DNA of 64,000 bases from UBA4582 sp047629195. GTDB taxonomy: Bacteria; Pseudomonadota; Gammaproteobacteria; Pseudomonadales; Azotimanducaceae. The position numbers were made by a program, and so were the translations under genes. Each line of letters begins with the position of its first letter. Positions within the stretch are counted from its first letter, which is position 1. The notes beneath the pieces were generated by a model. That model searched no databases. It had not been told where the DNA came from and saw only the letters and a list, made by a program, of their open reading frames with translations. Of this stretch, positions 8,345-16,204 are shown piece after piece. The stretch is taken from contig JBLHWY010000009.1 of assembly GCA_047629195.1 (NCBI GenBank), positions 1-64,000 of the forward strand, read 5' to 3'.

Positions 8345-9748
8345 TTATTGACTAGCGGCGACTCGGTTCGTCAATAACCACATCAAATGGAGGTATTCAA
8401 AATAAGGTTCGACCTTGAGATATTCATCATTACCATGAACGCCGTTGTTGTCGCCCAAAACAACGCCAGGACCAAAACCATAAGCCGCAATTCCCGCTGC
8501 TCTGAGTTGCGCGGAATCGGTCGCGCCGGTTAGCATGCTTGGCAACACGACGGCACCCGGATGTCGCTCCATCAAAATTTCTTCAAAGGCACGGAACATC
8601 TCATTTTGCAGTGGTGCCGGATTGTGAGCTGGCCGTGTCACTTTCATAGGAATGACTTGAATCGATTCGTCGTCGATAATCGCTTTAATATCCACCCACA
8701 ACTGTTCAGGGTCTGCAGCGGGTAGGGCACGAATATCGAGAGTCGCTTCTGCACTAGACGGGATAACGTTGCGTTGATAACCACCATTGAAAATGGTTGG
8801 CACGACTGAAGTACGAATGATTGAAAAGAAAGTAGGGTTAATATCCTGAAGCTTTTTTTGAGTGACCATGTCAGGGTCAGTTTTTAGAATATCTCTATAT
8901 ACTTTTGCTTCAGCCTCTGGCCGCGTCTCCGCCAAGCGCTGGAAAAATGTACGTGTTGTTTCGTTTAATTCCATTTTAAGCGGCGTTTCGTACAACCGTG
9001 CGACCGCCCTTGCTAGTGCGCCTATGGGGTTGTCTCGGGTTGGCACTGATCCGTGACCTGCGGTCCCGGTTGCCAATAAACGTGCGCGTCTTGGTGTTTT
9101 TTCTGCCGTACCAATTGAGAAGTTAACGTAAGTATTCGTGCTGGGGTCAATCGTTCCGCGACCGCCTTCGTTGAGAGCAAACTCTGCAGCGATTTCGTCG
9201 AAGTGATGCTGAATCATGTAGGTGATTCCAAGAGCGCCACCGCCTTCTTCATCAGCGACACCTAGGAATATTACATCACGATCAAGGGTAACCTTGTTTC
9301 TATGGAGCGCTAACATCACCTCTAAAGATACCGCGACTATACCTTTATCGTCTGCGGCGCCGCGACCAAATATTTTTCCATTCTTGACGGTACCCCCGAA
9401 TGGGTCAAAGGACCAATTCTCTGGTTCGACGGTAACAACATCTGTGTGGCCAAGGAGTAACAGAGGGCGTTTGGACCCATTGCCTTTAATGCGGGCAACG
9501 ATATTGGATCGACCAGGTTCGGCTTCAAAGATTTTATAATCGATGCCTTCAGCTTTGAGTCGTTTACCTAAATAATCTGTTGCAAGGTACTCATTACCGG
9601 CGGGTTGAGATGTATCAAGCTTGATGAGGTCGACGAGGGTATTTAGTGCATCAGACTCGAGTTTTTGCCAATCGGGCTCGATTGCTTTTAGGAACGGTGA
9701 AATTAAGCAAAGCCCTAGAGTAAATAGTGAGGTGCTGAATATTCGCAT
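8345..9748 (-). CDS. Exported M20-family metallopeptidase
   Basis: About 467 residues. It has an N-terminal signal peptide (RIFSTSLFTLGLCLISPFLKA then EPDWQ), so it should be periplasmic. Zinc-site motifs of the M20 family are present: GHTDVV (His about residue 101), GRGAADDKG (bridging Asp about 133) and the catalytic ADEEGGG glutamate pair near 168. A dimerisation insertion follows. M20 enzymes of this carboxypeptidase-like branch release terminal residues from peptides or deacylate N-acyl amino acids. I chose the ATG at 9748, which has AGGA six bases ahead, over the TTG two codons earlier. Confidence 0.88.
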   Translation of the reverse strand: MRIFSTSLFTLGLCLISPFLKAIEPDWQKLESDALNTLVDLIKLDTSQPAGNEYLATDYLGKRLKAEGIDYKIFEAEPGRSNIVARIKGNGSKRPLLLLGHTDVVTVEPENWSFDPFGGTVKNGKIFGRGAADDKGIVAVSLEVMLALHRNKVTLDRDVIFLGVADEEGGGALGITYMIQHHFDEIAAEFALNEGGRGTIDPSTNTYVNFSIGTAEKTPRRARLLATGTAGHGSVPTRDNPIGALARAVARLYETPLKMELNETTRTFFQRLAETRPEAEAKVYRDILKTDPDMVTQKKLQDINPTFFSIIRTSVVPTIFNGGYQRNVIPSSAEATLDIRALPAADPEQLWVDIKAIIDDESIQVIPMKVTRPAHNPAPLQNEMFRAFEEILMERHPGAVVLPSMLTGATDSAQLRAAGIAAYGFGPGVVLGDNNGVHGNDEYLKVEPYFEYLHLMWLLTNRVAASQ

Positions 9749-9858
9749 TGCCAATCCTGATTAGTTTGTTTCATTTCCGACCAACTATAAAAGTTAGCTA
9801 TAGATTTTTGTTACAGAAGCTTTGACATAGCTGTTGCAATTAGCTGTTGGAAATAGTT

Positions 9859-9885
9859 AGAAGCGGCTAAGAATAACCCGCTTCT
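9859..9885 (-). terminator. Hairpin downstream of the selenoprotein gene
   Basis: AGAAGCGG and CCGCTTCT form an 8-bp perfect stem with an 11-base loop between the convergent-facing ends of the Prx-like gene and the start of the M20 peptidase gene. No clear T-run follows, so terminator function is tentative. Confidence 0.45.
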
Positions 9886-9980
9886 CCTAAAGAATCAGCA
9901 TGATGGCCCAATCTCTTATGAAGTGCCTCTTATGAAGAATCTCGACCTGAGAGTCTTAAGTCGAGTTTGCTGTGAGTTAC

Positions 9981-10595
9981 TTAGATGGGTTGAGATTTGC
10001 TTTTTTCGCTAACAAATAGGAAGACATCATCGAAGTCTGGGCGATCGCGAAAATCTTCTTCCGCAAATTTTCCTTTGACGAGACCTTTTGAGTCAACAAA
10101 AAATATACCTGGATGAGGAATACCGTACGCTCTATGGCCAACTGGGTACCTTTCATTCAGTATGCCAAAGGCTATGGCTGTTGTTCCATTAGTATCACTT
10201 AGTATCGGAAAATCAATCCTAAACTGCTTTGCAAATTTCGCATTTCGGTCAACAGAATCGTAAGTCATCACCGCAACGTTGACGCCAATTTCCGCAAATC
10301 GTTTTTTGTAGGCTTGCAACTGCACGAGCTGCTTTTTGCAGAATGGTCACCAATCACTTGAGCGCACAAAGAGATACAAAAGGCCATTCTCACCCATTAA
10401 GTTTTCATTGGTTCGCGTTTTCGCCAAATGATCTTGAGCTTGTATCTGAGGAAATTCCGCTCCGATGGGAACATCTTCAGCCCAATCTGCATACAATGGA
10501 CCAATCAACAGTAATTGCGCAATTGTCAAACTAAACAGAAGATTTATTAGCCGACGGTTAATACTTTGCATGCCTAAAAATTTAGGCTTTAACAT
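9981..10595 (-). CDS. Exported peroxiredoxin/thioredoxin-fold protein with in-frame UGA (candidate selenoprotein)
   Basis: Read through one UGA, this frame gives about 204 residues: a signal peptide (RRLINLLFSLTIAQLLLIGPLYA then DWAED), then an AhpC/TSA-redoxin fold. The UGA (10347-10349) stands exactly where the family has its redox Cys: relatives read roughly RSADWCPYCKKQL and here it is RSSDW-U-PFCKKQL, i.e. a UxxC centre. The frame continues without further stops for 121 codons with normal family features (VAVMTYDSVDRNAKFAKQF, FPILSD, HPGIFFVD). A SECIS-like hairpin follows the UGA. The start at ATG 10595 has AAGGAG seven bases upstream. A point-mutated pseudogene or sequencing error is the alternative, but the UGA position and the intact downstream frame favour selenocysteine. 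selA, selB, selC and selD are not in the window. Confidence 0.78.
10316..10332 (-). promoter_or_regulatory. Candidate bacterial SECIS element
   Basis: On the minus strand GCAGCT pairs with AGTTGC (6 bp, one G-U) around the loop CGTGC. The stem begins 15 bases and the loop 21 bases after the UGA. Bacterial SECIS elements are known to place a short stem-loop with a G near the start of its apical loop about 16-37 bases from the UGA, which this satisfies. Stem stability was judged by eye only. Confidence 0.6.
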
Positions 10596-10758
10596 ATTAT
10601 TTCTCCTTGAGTGATGTTTAGGTGCCGACAATTAATTTAGACCGGTGAGCGTTGAACTTTATTCCGTAAACGGAGATGATTCAGAATAATTAAAGGAATA
10701 TACGCTTTTTAGGGTAACTCACCTAGAAATGCAAGTTCAGCCCTAATTCTGGATAATC

Positions 10759-11577
10759 ATGCATTTGATTCGCCAATATAACCTGTTAACTGCTTGTCTG
10801 CTGTTAGTTCTTGTCAGCTTACCGATATCGGCTGCGCCAAGATCAGAAGCCTTCAGAGCTTCAAAGGAAGAGGCGCTTCGACGTCTAACGACTGAGGACT
10901 CTCAAGCTGTGGTGCAATACATCACTACAAGCGGAGACTCTGTTCACGCAGTGAATGTGTTTATGCTGGTGGCACGAGACTTATACTGGAAAAGTAAAAA
11001 CCTGACACTTGCTATTGTGCTGGGGCAGGCAGGTGTTCAGTATGGCCTCGTCGAAGCGCAGCGGATCGCGAATACAAATCCAAGCCGAGCGCGTGAACTT
11101 CGAAGTAGTGCCAAAACGCTCGCCTATGATCTGTCTTCGTTTTGTTGGCCGGGTTGGGGTGAAAAGGGGATCAATATTTCCAGTGTCTACCTATCTTATG
11201 GTCAGGATCTAGCGCGCTTAAATCTGCGTTTAGCCAACGAGTTAGGAATGGGTAATGTCACCAAGAGCCGTGCTTATTGGTTGATTGGTGCCCATTACCT
11301 TGCTATCAGCCAGTATGAGCGCGCGCGTCGGTCATTTGTCGAAGGTTCCAGGTTTTCCGCTGGGTCAGATGCTAGCGAAGCAGAATTGTTAATGAGGGGT
11401 TACATTTATCTCGCTGACTTACTTAAGAATCAAGAGAACAAAAGCTTGAGACGAGAATACGAATCGGTGATTGAGGAGCTAAAACAGACCCGCGAAGGAG
11501 CTTACTTTAGCGAGCAACTTGAGACCGCGGAGTATATTTTTACTCAACTTTTAGCCAGAAATCCAATAATACACTGA
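10759..11577 (+). CDS. Exported helical (TPR-like) protein of unknown function
   Basis: 272 residues with an N-terminal signal peptide (LLTACLLLVLVSLPISA before APRSEA). The mature part is almost entirely predicted helix with repeated Ala/Leu/Tyr-rich pairs, for example AYWLIGAHYLAISQYERARRSF near 175-196, which resembles tetratricopeptide repeats. I do not recognise a named family. It is the first gene of a three-gene plus-strand unit (cupin 12 bp later, acetyltransferase overlapping by one base) and is divergent from the candidate selenoprotein. A periplasmic scaffold role is a guess. Confidence 0.6.
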   Translation: MHLIRQYNLLTACLLLVLVSLPISAAPRSEAFRASKEEALRRLTTEDSQAVVQYITTSGDSVHAVNVFMLVARDLYWKSKNLTLAIVLGQAGVQYGLVEAQRIANTNPSRARELRSSAKTLAYDLSSFCWPGWGEKGINISSVYLSYGQDLARLNLRLANELGMGNVTKSRAYWLIGAHYLAISQYERARRSFVEGSRFSAGSDASEAELLMRGYIYLADLLKNQENKSLRREYESVIEELKQTREGAYFSEQLETAEYIFTQLLARNPIIH

Positions 11578-11589
11578 GAGGAGCCACCC

Positions 11590-12291
11590 ATGCTGAATGC
11601 AGATTTGTTAGAGGCAGTCCGAGTGCAGACAAGCATTGTGCCATGGCAATTAAGCCCGTCAGCGACGGTGCGTCGTAAACGTTTTCACCTTGTTGGTGCG
11701 CCAGAATCTGGCCAGGTTACGTCTTTGGTAGAATACCTTCCGGGCGCTTCATTTCATCGCCATGAACATCCCGACGGCGAGGAGATATTAGTATTAGATG
11801 GGGTGTTTTCAGATGATACTGGAGATTGGCCTGCTGGCACCTGGCTGTTAAACCCTGAAGGATTTGCTCATGCGCCTTTTTCGAAAAATGGATGCCTGTT
11901 GTTCGTCAAACTGAGGCAATACCCCGGTGCAGAGCATTTGAACATTGATTGGGCAAGTCTACCTAACCTCACAAGAGCTAACGCTAAGACTACAGCGCCA
12001 ACCAATGATGGGTCCAATGCGCTATATTATCGCACTCTAATGAAACAATCGGATGAGTCGATTTATATCGTCTCGTTGGGGGATGGTTCGACCGCGGGCC
12101 GCCTTAAACAACATTATGGTGGCGGAGTAGAGGGATTTGTCATTAGTGGTTCCGCAAAACTAAAGGGCGAACTTATTACTCAGCATGATTGGTTTCGATT
12201 GCCCCCGGGGGCAGAAATAGACTTGGTCTCGAATGATTGCACCCTATATATTAAAGAAAATAACGTTAGCAAATTGAGAAATATAGCTTAA
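11590..12291 (+). CDS. ChrR-like double cupin protein
   Basis: 233 residues with two cupin halves. The first has the metal motif FHRHEHPDGEEILVLDG (His/His/Glu, about residues 56-72) and AGTWLLNPEGFAHAPFS, as in the cupin domain of ChrR anti-sigma factors. The second (about 140-225) keeps the fold pattern but has lost most metal ligands. The zinc-binding anti-sigma domain that precedes the cupin in true ChrR is absent, and no ECF sigma factor is adjacent, so it probably is not an anti-sigma factor. A GAGGAG Shine-Dalgarno lies about 8 bases upstream. Possible roles: metal or oxidant sensing, or a small-molecule enzyme. Confidence 0.75.
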   Translation: MLNADLLEAVRVQTSIVPWQLSPSATVRRKRFHLVGAPESGQVTSLVEYLPGASFHRHEHPDGEEILVLDGVFSDDTGDWPAGTWLLNPEGFAHAPFSKNGCLLFVKLRQYPGAEHLNIDWASLPNLTRANAKTTAPTNDGSNALYYRTLMKQSDESIYIVSLGDGSTAGRLKQHYGGGVEGFVISGSAKLKGELITQHDWFRLPPGAEIDLVSNDCTLYIKENNVSKLRNIA

Positions 12292-12881
12292 TGACAAGTG
12301 TAATGGGTAGTTTTATGCTCAGGGGTGACTCCGCGCCAATCATAGAAACAGAACGAATGGTTATTCGTGTCTTGGATCCGTCCCAGGCTGAGATGATGGT
12401 CAGGTTTCGGAGAGAGAACAGACATTTTCTGAGAGACTGGGAGCCTACACGTTCCGAGGAATTCTTCACCGAAGCATTCTGGCAACTGCAACTGCGGATG
12501 GCTCTGCGACACTTTAGAGATCAATCACATTTGAGTTTTACGCTACTCAACAAAGCACAAACAGAAGTTCTAGGCGTCTGCAATTACTCAAATATCATCC
12601 GTGGTACCTTTCAGTCCTGTCATCTCGGTTATGCGATAGGAGAGAAACACCAATCCCATGGTTTTATGGGCGAGGCGATAACGCATACTCTAAATTTTGT
12701 GTTTGATGAACTGAGGCTTCATCGTGTTATGGCGAACTATATGCCAAGGAATAAGAAAAGCGGGAAGCTCCTGACCCGAATGGGCTTCAATATCGAAGGC
12801 CAGGCAGAACAGTACTTGCTAATAAATGGTACCTGGGAAGATCATATTCTGACATCAAAAATCAATCCCCAAGCGATGTAA
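12291..12881 (+). CDS. GNAT N-acetyltransferase, RimJ/RimL type
   Basis: A 196-residue GNAT protein. ETERMVIRVLDPSQAEMMVRFRRENRHFLRDWEP is the RimJ-like N-terminus; LGYAIGEKHQSHGFMGEA is the acetyl-CoA pyrophosphate loop, and NKKSGKLLTRMGFNIEG the C-terminal core. RimJ-type enzymes acetylate protein N-termini such as ribosomal protein S5. Its ATG overlaps the cupin stop (TAATG), so translation is coupled. Whether it is RimJ itself or a paralogue acting on another substrate is undecided. Confidence 0.85.
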   Translation: MTSVMGSFMLRGDSAPIIETERMVIRVLDPSQAEMMVRFRRENRHFLRDWEPTRSEEFFTEAFWQLQLRMALRHFRDQSHLSFTLLNKAQTEVLGVCNYSNIIRGTFQSCHLGYAIGEKHQSHGFMGEAITHTLNFVFDELRLHRVMANYMPRNKKSGKLLTRMGFNIEGQAEQYLLINGTWEDHILTSKINPQAM

Positions 12882-12895
12882 ACGCTAGCCAAAAC

Positions 12896-13945
12896 CTATC
12901 TGACCTTTAGCAATAGCACTAGGAGTATGGGTGTACCTACTGCTTGTAATAACATGAACCGAACCAGCACCTGTGTGTTGGACCATCCCATTTTATGCCG
13001 AACATGATCGTGCAGCGGATATCGAATTTGCCGAAAAATTCCAATTTTGAAAAACCGCAGCAGCGCAACTTTAATCATGCCAGTGGCACCGTTCACGAGC
13101 ACCATAAAAGCCACAACCAAGATCAAAAACGGGTTGCCGCAGGCCAATACCAAAATTCCGAGTAGTAAACCGATAGGCCGCGACCCAGCATCACCCATCA
13201 GCACTGCACTTGGATAGCTGTTGTGCCAGAGGTATCCGGCCAAGCAGCCCCCCATAACAAAGGCCATAATCGCCCAGTCAGCCCCTTGGCTGTAATGTGG
13301 TACTAAAAGATATCCCGCGATAGCGGCGTGACCCACGATGCCGTACAAAATAATACCGAGGAAAATAATACCCATACCCGATAGCGTAGCGGAAAGCCCG
13401 TCGACGCCATCGGTGCAGTTGGTCGCGTTGATAGAGGTCCAAATCAATATCGATGCACCGGGAATGAATAAGAATGGACTAATTTCAATGGCATCTTTAT
13501 ACAAGGGAAGCCAGATCGTGTAGCTGTCTAACTGACAAATAATGATAGAAGCCAAGACAGATATTACCAGATCAACTGCTCCCAGACGGTATTCGCTCCA
13601 ACCACCTATAGCTCTATCATCGAGATACCCCACCATCATTGCCGCAAATACGCACGCTAGAATACCCACAAATTTCCACTCGAAAGGCACCACCAATATA
13701 GCAATAGCGATAAAAATGGGTATAAATAGAATGCCTGCGCTGACGGGTTTACCGATGCTTTTTTCGGCGTCAATAGCGTACTCGCGACCGCGGTCTCGAG
13801 GTAATAAGTGCCACAACTTTGGCAAATACCACCAGGTCGCGAAGGCTGCGAGCGCGGTACCTAAACCCGTAAGAAATATGTATGAAGTGAGAAGCCGAAA
13901 TGGCCCCGCGAATTCCGAGAGATATTGACCCAGATGATATAACAA
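12896..13945 (-). CDS. MraY-like polyprenyl-phosphate phospho-sugar transferase (glycosyltransferase family 4)
   Basis: 349 residues, about ten hydrophobic segments. MraY/WecA hallmarks are present: DDRAIGG for the first Asp pair region (about 108), NATNCTDGVDGLSA (about 175-188), LMGDAGSRPIG (about 252) and a C-terminal PLHDHVRHKMGW. The last differs from the PLHHHFELKGW pattern of housekeeping MraY, and the gene lies outside any mur or O-antigen cluster. These enzymes load a sugar-1-phosphate onto undecaprenyl phosphate in the inner membrane. I read it as an MraY paralogue whose acceptor or sugar may differ, rather than the essential copy. Confidence 0.8.
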   Translation of the reverse strand: MLYHLGQYLSEFAGPFRLLTSYIFLTGLGTALAAFATWWYLPKLWHLLPRDRGREYAIDAEKSIGKPVSAGILFIPIFIAIAILVVPFEWKFVGILACVFAAMMVGYLDDRAIGGWSEYRLGAVDLVISVLASIIICQLDSYTIWLPLYKDAIEISPFLFIPGASILIWTSINATNCTDGVDGLSATLSGMGIIFLGIILYGIVGHAAIAGYLLVPHYSQGADWAIMAFVMGGCLAGYLWHNSYPSAVLMGDAGSRPIGLLLGILVLACGNPFLILVVAFMVLVNGATGMIKVALLRFFKIGIFRQIRYPLHDHVRHKMGWSNTQVLVRFMLLQAVGTPILLVLLLKVR

Positions 13946-14122
13946 GGTGTTTGTGTCCTCTGTCTAGTACATTGTCTGATAGGGAGAAGCCTAGAGCAGC
14001 GAAATTCAAGGCGTAGAGTATAAGGAACAATTTACCTAAAAGAATGAAAGCTTGTTGGAAATAAAGCGAATTCTTGCTAGTTTGCCTCAAAGATTGGGTA
14101 ATTTAGGCAGGAAATCGAAATA

Positions 14123-15577
14123 ATGGCTGTTATAACTCGAATAGACCTATTGAAGAACCGACGGACAAAGATCGTCGCCACTTTAGGCCCTGTCACTTCT
14201 TCCCAAGAGAGCATAGGGCGATTAATTGAATCCGGCGTCAATATGTTCCGTCTCAATATGTCCCATGGTGATCATGACACCCACCGATCCGTATTTCAGA
14301 ATATCAAAGCAATGAGCGCGTCGAGTGGTCCGATTGCTGTTATGGCGGACCTATGTGGCCCAAAGATCAGGACAGGTCGTTTTGTTGACGGGGGCATAGA
14401 GCTGATTAAGGGTCAGGATGTGAGAATATCAATGGAAAACAAGCTGGGGCACGCCGGATTGATTACCTCCCAGTATAAGGCGCTCGCCAGCGACGTAACT
14501 CCGGGAGACCGTATTCTGCTCGCAGACGGTATTTTTGAACTAAAAGTTCTAGCGATAGATAGCGATGAGGTGATCTGTGAAGTGGTCCAAGGTGGCAGAT
14601 TAACTGACAACAAGGGAATTAATTTACCTGGCGTGGAAGTTTCTGCTCCATCAATGACTGAGAAGGATTTTGCTGACGCCGCTTTTGCACTCGAACTAGG
14701 GGTCGACTATCTTGCGCTTTCATTTGTGCGTAAAGCTGAAGATATTCTCTCCCTTCGAAAGTTTATTGGTGATGACCCAATGAGTCCGCGTATTGTCTCA
14801 AAAATTGAAAAACCAGAAGCTTTGCTCAATGCCGAAGCAATTTTGGAGGCAACCGATGCAATCATGATCGCAAGGGGAGACCTGGGCGTGGAGTTGCCAC
14901 CGGAGGAAGTGCCTGTAGCTCAAACTGAACTGATTGAAATGGCAAAGAGGTACGGCAAGCCAGTTATTGTCGCGACTCAAATGCTTGAATCGATGATCAC
15001 CAATTCAAGACCGACACGGGCAGAGGTGACCGATGTGTCCCACGCTGTCAATGAAGGAGCAGATGCCGTGATGCTCTCGGGTGAAACGGCCATGGGGGCA
15101 TTCCCTTTTGAAGCCGTCGCAACGATGGACCGTATAGCCCGCCAAACGGAGGCACATATGTTTCAACTTGGTGCGGTTGGTTCAGTGGGTCCGGTGGACC
15201 CTGATTTGATACCGCCATTGCCAATTCGAAATGTGATTGCTAACGCAACGTCTCACATGTCAAAGGATTTAAGAGCAAATGGCATAATGGTGCTATCAAC
15301 TAGCGGTGTTTCAGCGTCGGCCGTTAGCAGCGCAAGACCTGCAGCACCGATCGTTGCAATGGCAAGTGATCAAAGAGTGTTGCGTCGAATGGCCTTATTC
15401 TGGGGGATTATACCTATTTTTGCGGACGAGGCCGGGCGTACCAATCCGAATGAATTGGCAAGAACAATCGCCAAATCAGCGAAGCTTGCAGAGCCAGGGC
15501 AATATGTTTTGCTGGTGCGAGGTTTTAACCCCGATCCTAGCCTAAGTTCTCCCTCGGTTACGATCATTTCTATATAG
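14123..15577 (+). CDS. pyk: Pyruvate kinase (first copy)
   Basis: A 484-residue pyruvate kinase: phosphoenolpyruvate + ADP to pyruvate + ATP, last step of glycolysis, cytoplasmic. Seen are KIVATLGP at the N-terminus, FRLNMSHGDH, MADLCGPKIRTG, the active-site Lys in VSKIEKPEAL, the metal-binding MIARGDLGVELP and the ATQMLESMI segment. A C-terminal allosteric-type domain is present. AGGAAAT precedes the ATG. A second, clearly different pyruvate kinase is at 55913-57391. This copy is monocistronic, flanked by a divergent MraY-like gene and a convergent LOG gene. Confidence 0.93.
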   Translation: MAVITRIDLLKNRRTKIVATLGPVTSSQESIGRLIESGVNMFRLNMSHGDHDTHRSVFQNIKAMSASSGPIAVMADLCGPKIRTGRFVDGGIELIKGQDVRISMENKLGHAGLITSQYKALASDVTPGDRILLADGIFELKVLAIDSDEVICEVVQGGRLTDNKGINLPGVEVSAPSMTEKDFADAAFALELGVDYLALSFVRKAEDILSLRKFIGDDPMSPRIVSKIEKPEALLNAEAILEATDAIMIARGDLGVELPPEEVPVAQTELIEMAKRYGKPVIVATQMLESMITNSRPTRAEVTDVSHAVNEGADAVMLSGETAMGAFPFEAVATMDRIARQTEAHMFQLGAVGSVGPVDPDLIPPLPIRNVIANATSHMSKDLRANGIMVLSTSGVSASAVSSARPAAPIVAMASDQRVLRRMALFWGIIPIFADEAGRTNPNELARTIAKSAKLAEPGQYVLLVRGFNPDPSLSSPSVTIISI

Positions 15578-15585
15578 CTTCTATC

Positions 15586-16167
15586 CTATGTTTGTGTCTC
15601 GCCAATCCACTTGGTTATATCTGGGGGCACAAATTTGCGCATTTGGTCGATGAGCGCCTCGACTTCAATATCTTCAAGCAGGAGGCTTCGGTGTTCCAGC
15701 TTAATGAACATTTGTTGTGTTGTTTGATCTATAAATTCGAGCAAGCTATCGTAATAGTTCGCCACATTCAGCAGTGCCACTGGTTTCTGGTGAAATCCCA
15801 ATTGTGACCATGTGAGTACCTCAAACAACTCTTCTAGAGTGCCGAACCCACCCGGTAATGCGATAAACCCATCTGATAATTCCGCCATCAGCGCTTTTCG
15901 TTCATGCATTGATGAAACAATATGCAGTTTAGTGAGAGACGCGTGTGACACTTCTTTGTCTACCAGCGCCTGAGGAATCACCCCGATAACCTCTCCGCCA
16001 TTGGCAAGTACAGTATTGGCAATTTCACCCATAATACCGACACTCGCGCCACCGTAAACAAGTTTGATGCCATCTTTCGTCAGCGCGTTAGCAAGATCTC
16101 GGGCCGCTTGTGTATATGCTGGTTTTTTACCAAAGCTTGAGCCGCAATAAACGCAAATTGATTTCAT
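15586..16167 (-). CDS. LOG family nucleotide 5'-monophosphate phosphoribohydrolase
   Basis: A 193-residue Rossmann-fold LOG protein (TIGR00730 type). The signature PGGFGTLEEL (about residues 103-112) and VYGGASVGIMG (about 37-47) are intact, as is the ERKALMAELSDG segment. The family cleaves nucleoside 5'-monophosphates (cytokinin ribotides in plants) to base and ribose 5-phosphate. In bacteria it is usually a purine/pyrimidine salvage or housecleaning enzyme. Convergent with pyk, 8 bp between stops. Confidence 0.88.
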   Translation of the reverse strand: MKSICVYCGSSFGKKPAYTQAARDLANALTKDGIKLVYGGASVGIMGEIANTVLANGGEVIGVIPQALVDKEVSHASLTKLHIVSSMHERKALMAELSDGFIALPGGFGTLEELFEVLTWSQLGFHQKPVALLNVANYYDSLLEFIDQTTQQMFIKLEHRSLLLEDIEVEALIDQMRKFVPPDITKWIGETQT

Positions 16168-16204
16168 TGTCTTTCTCTGGTTCGGGTTGCGTTAATGTGA
16201 CTAG

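Noticed and set aside
11590..12291. ChrR anti-sigma factor
   Set aside because: Only the cupin part is present; the zinc-binding anti-sigma domain and a neighbouring ECF sigma gene are missing.
13542..13928. Long plus-strand open frame opposite the MraY-like gene
   Set aside because: Antisense shadow of a well-supported gene; no family similarity.
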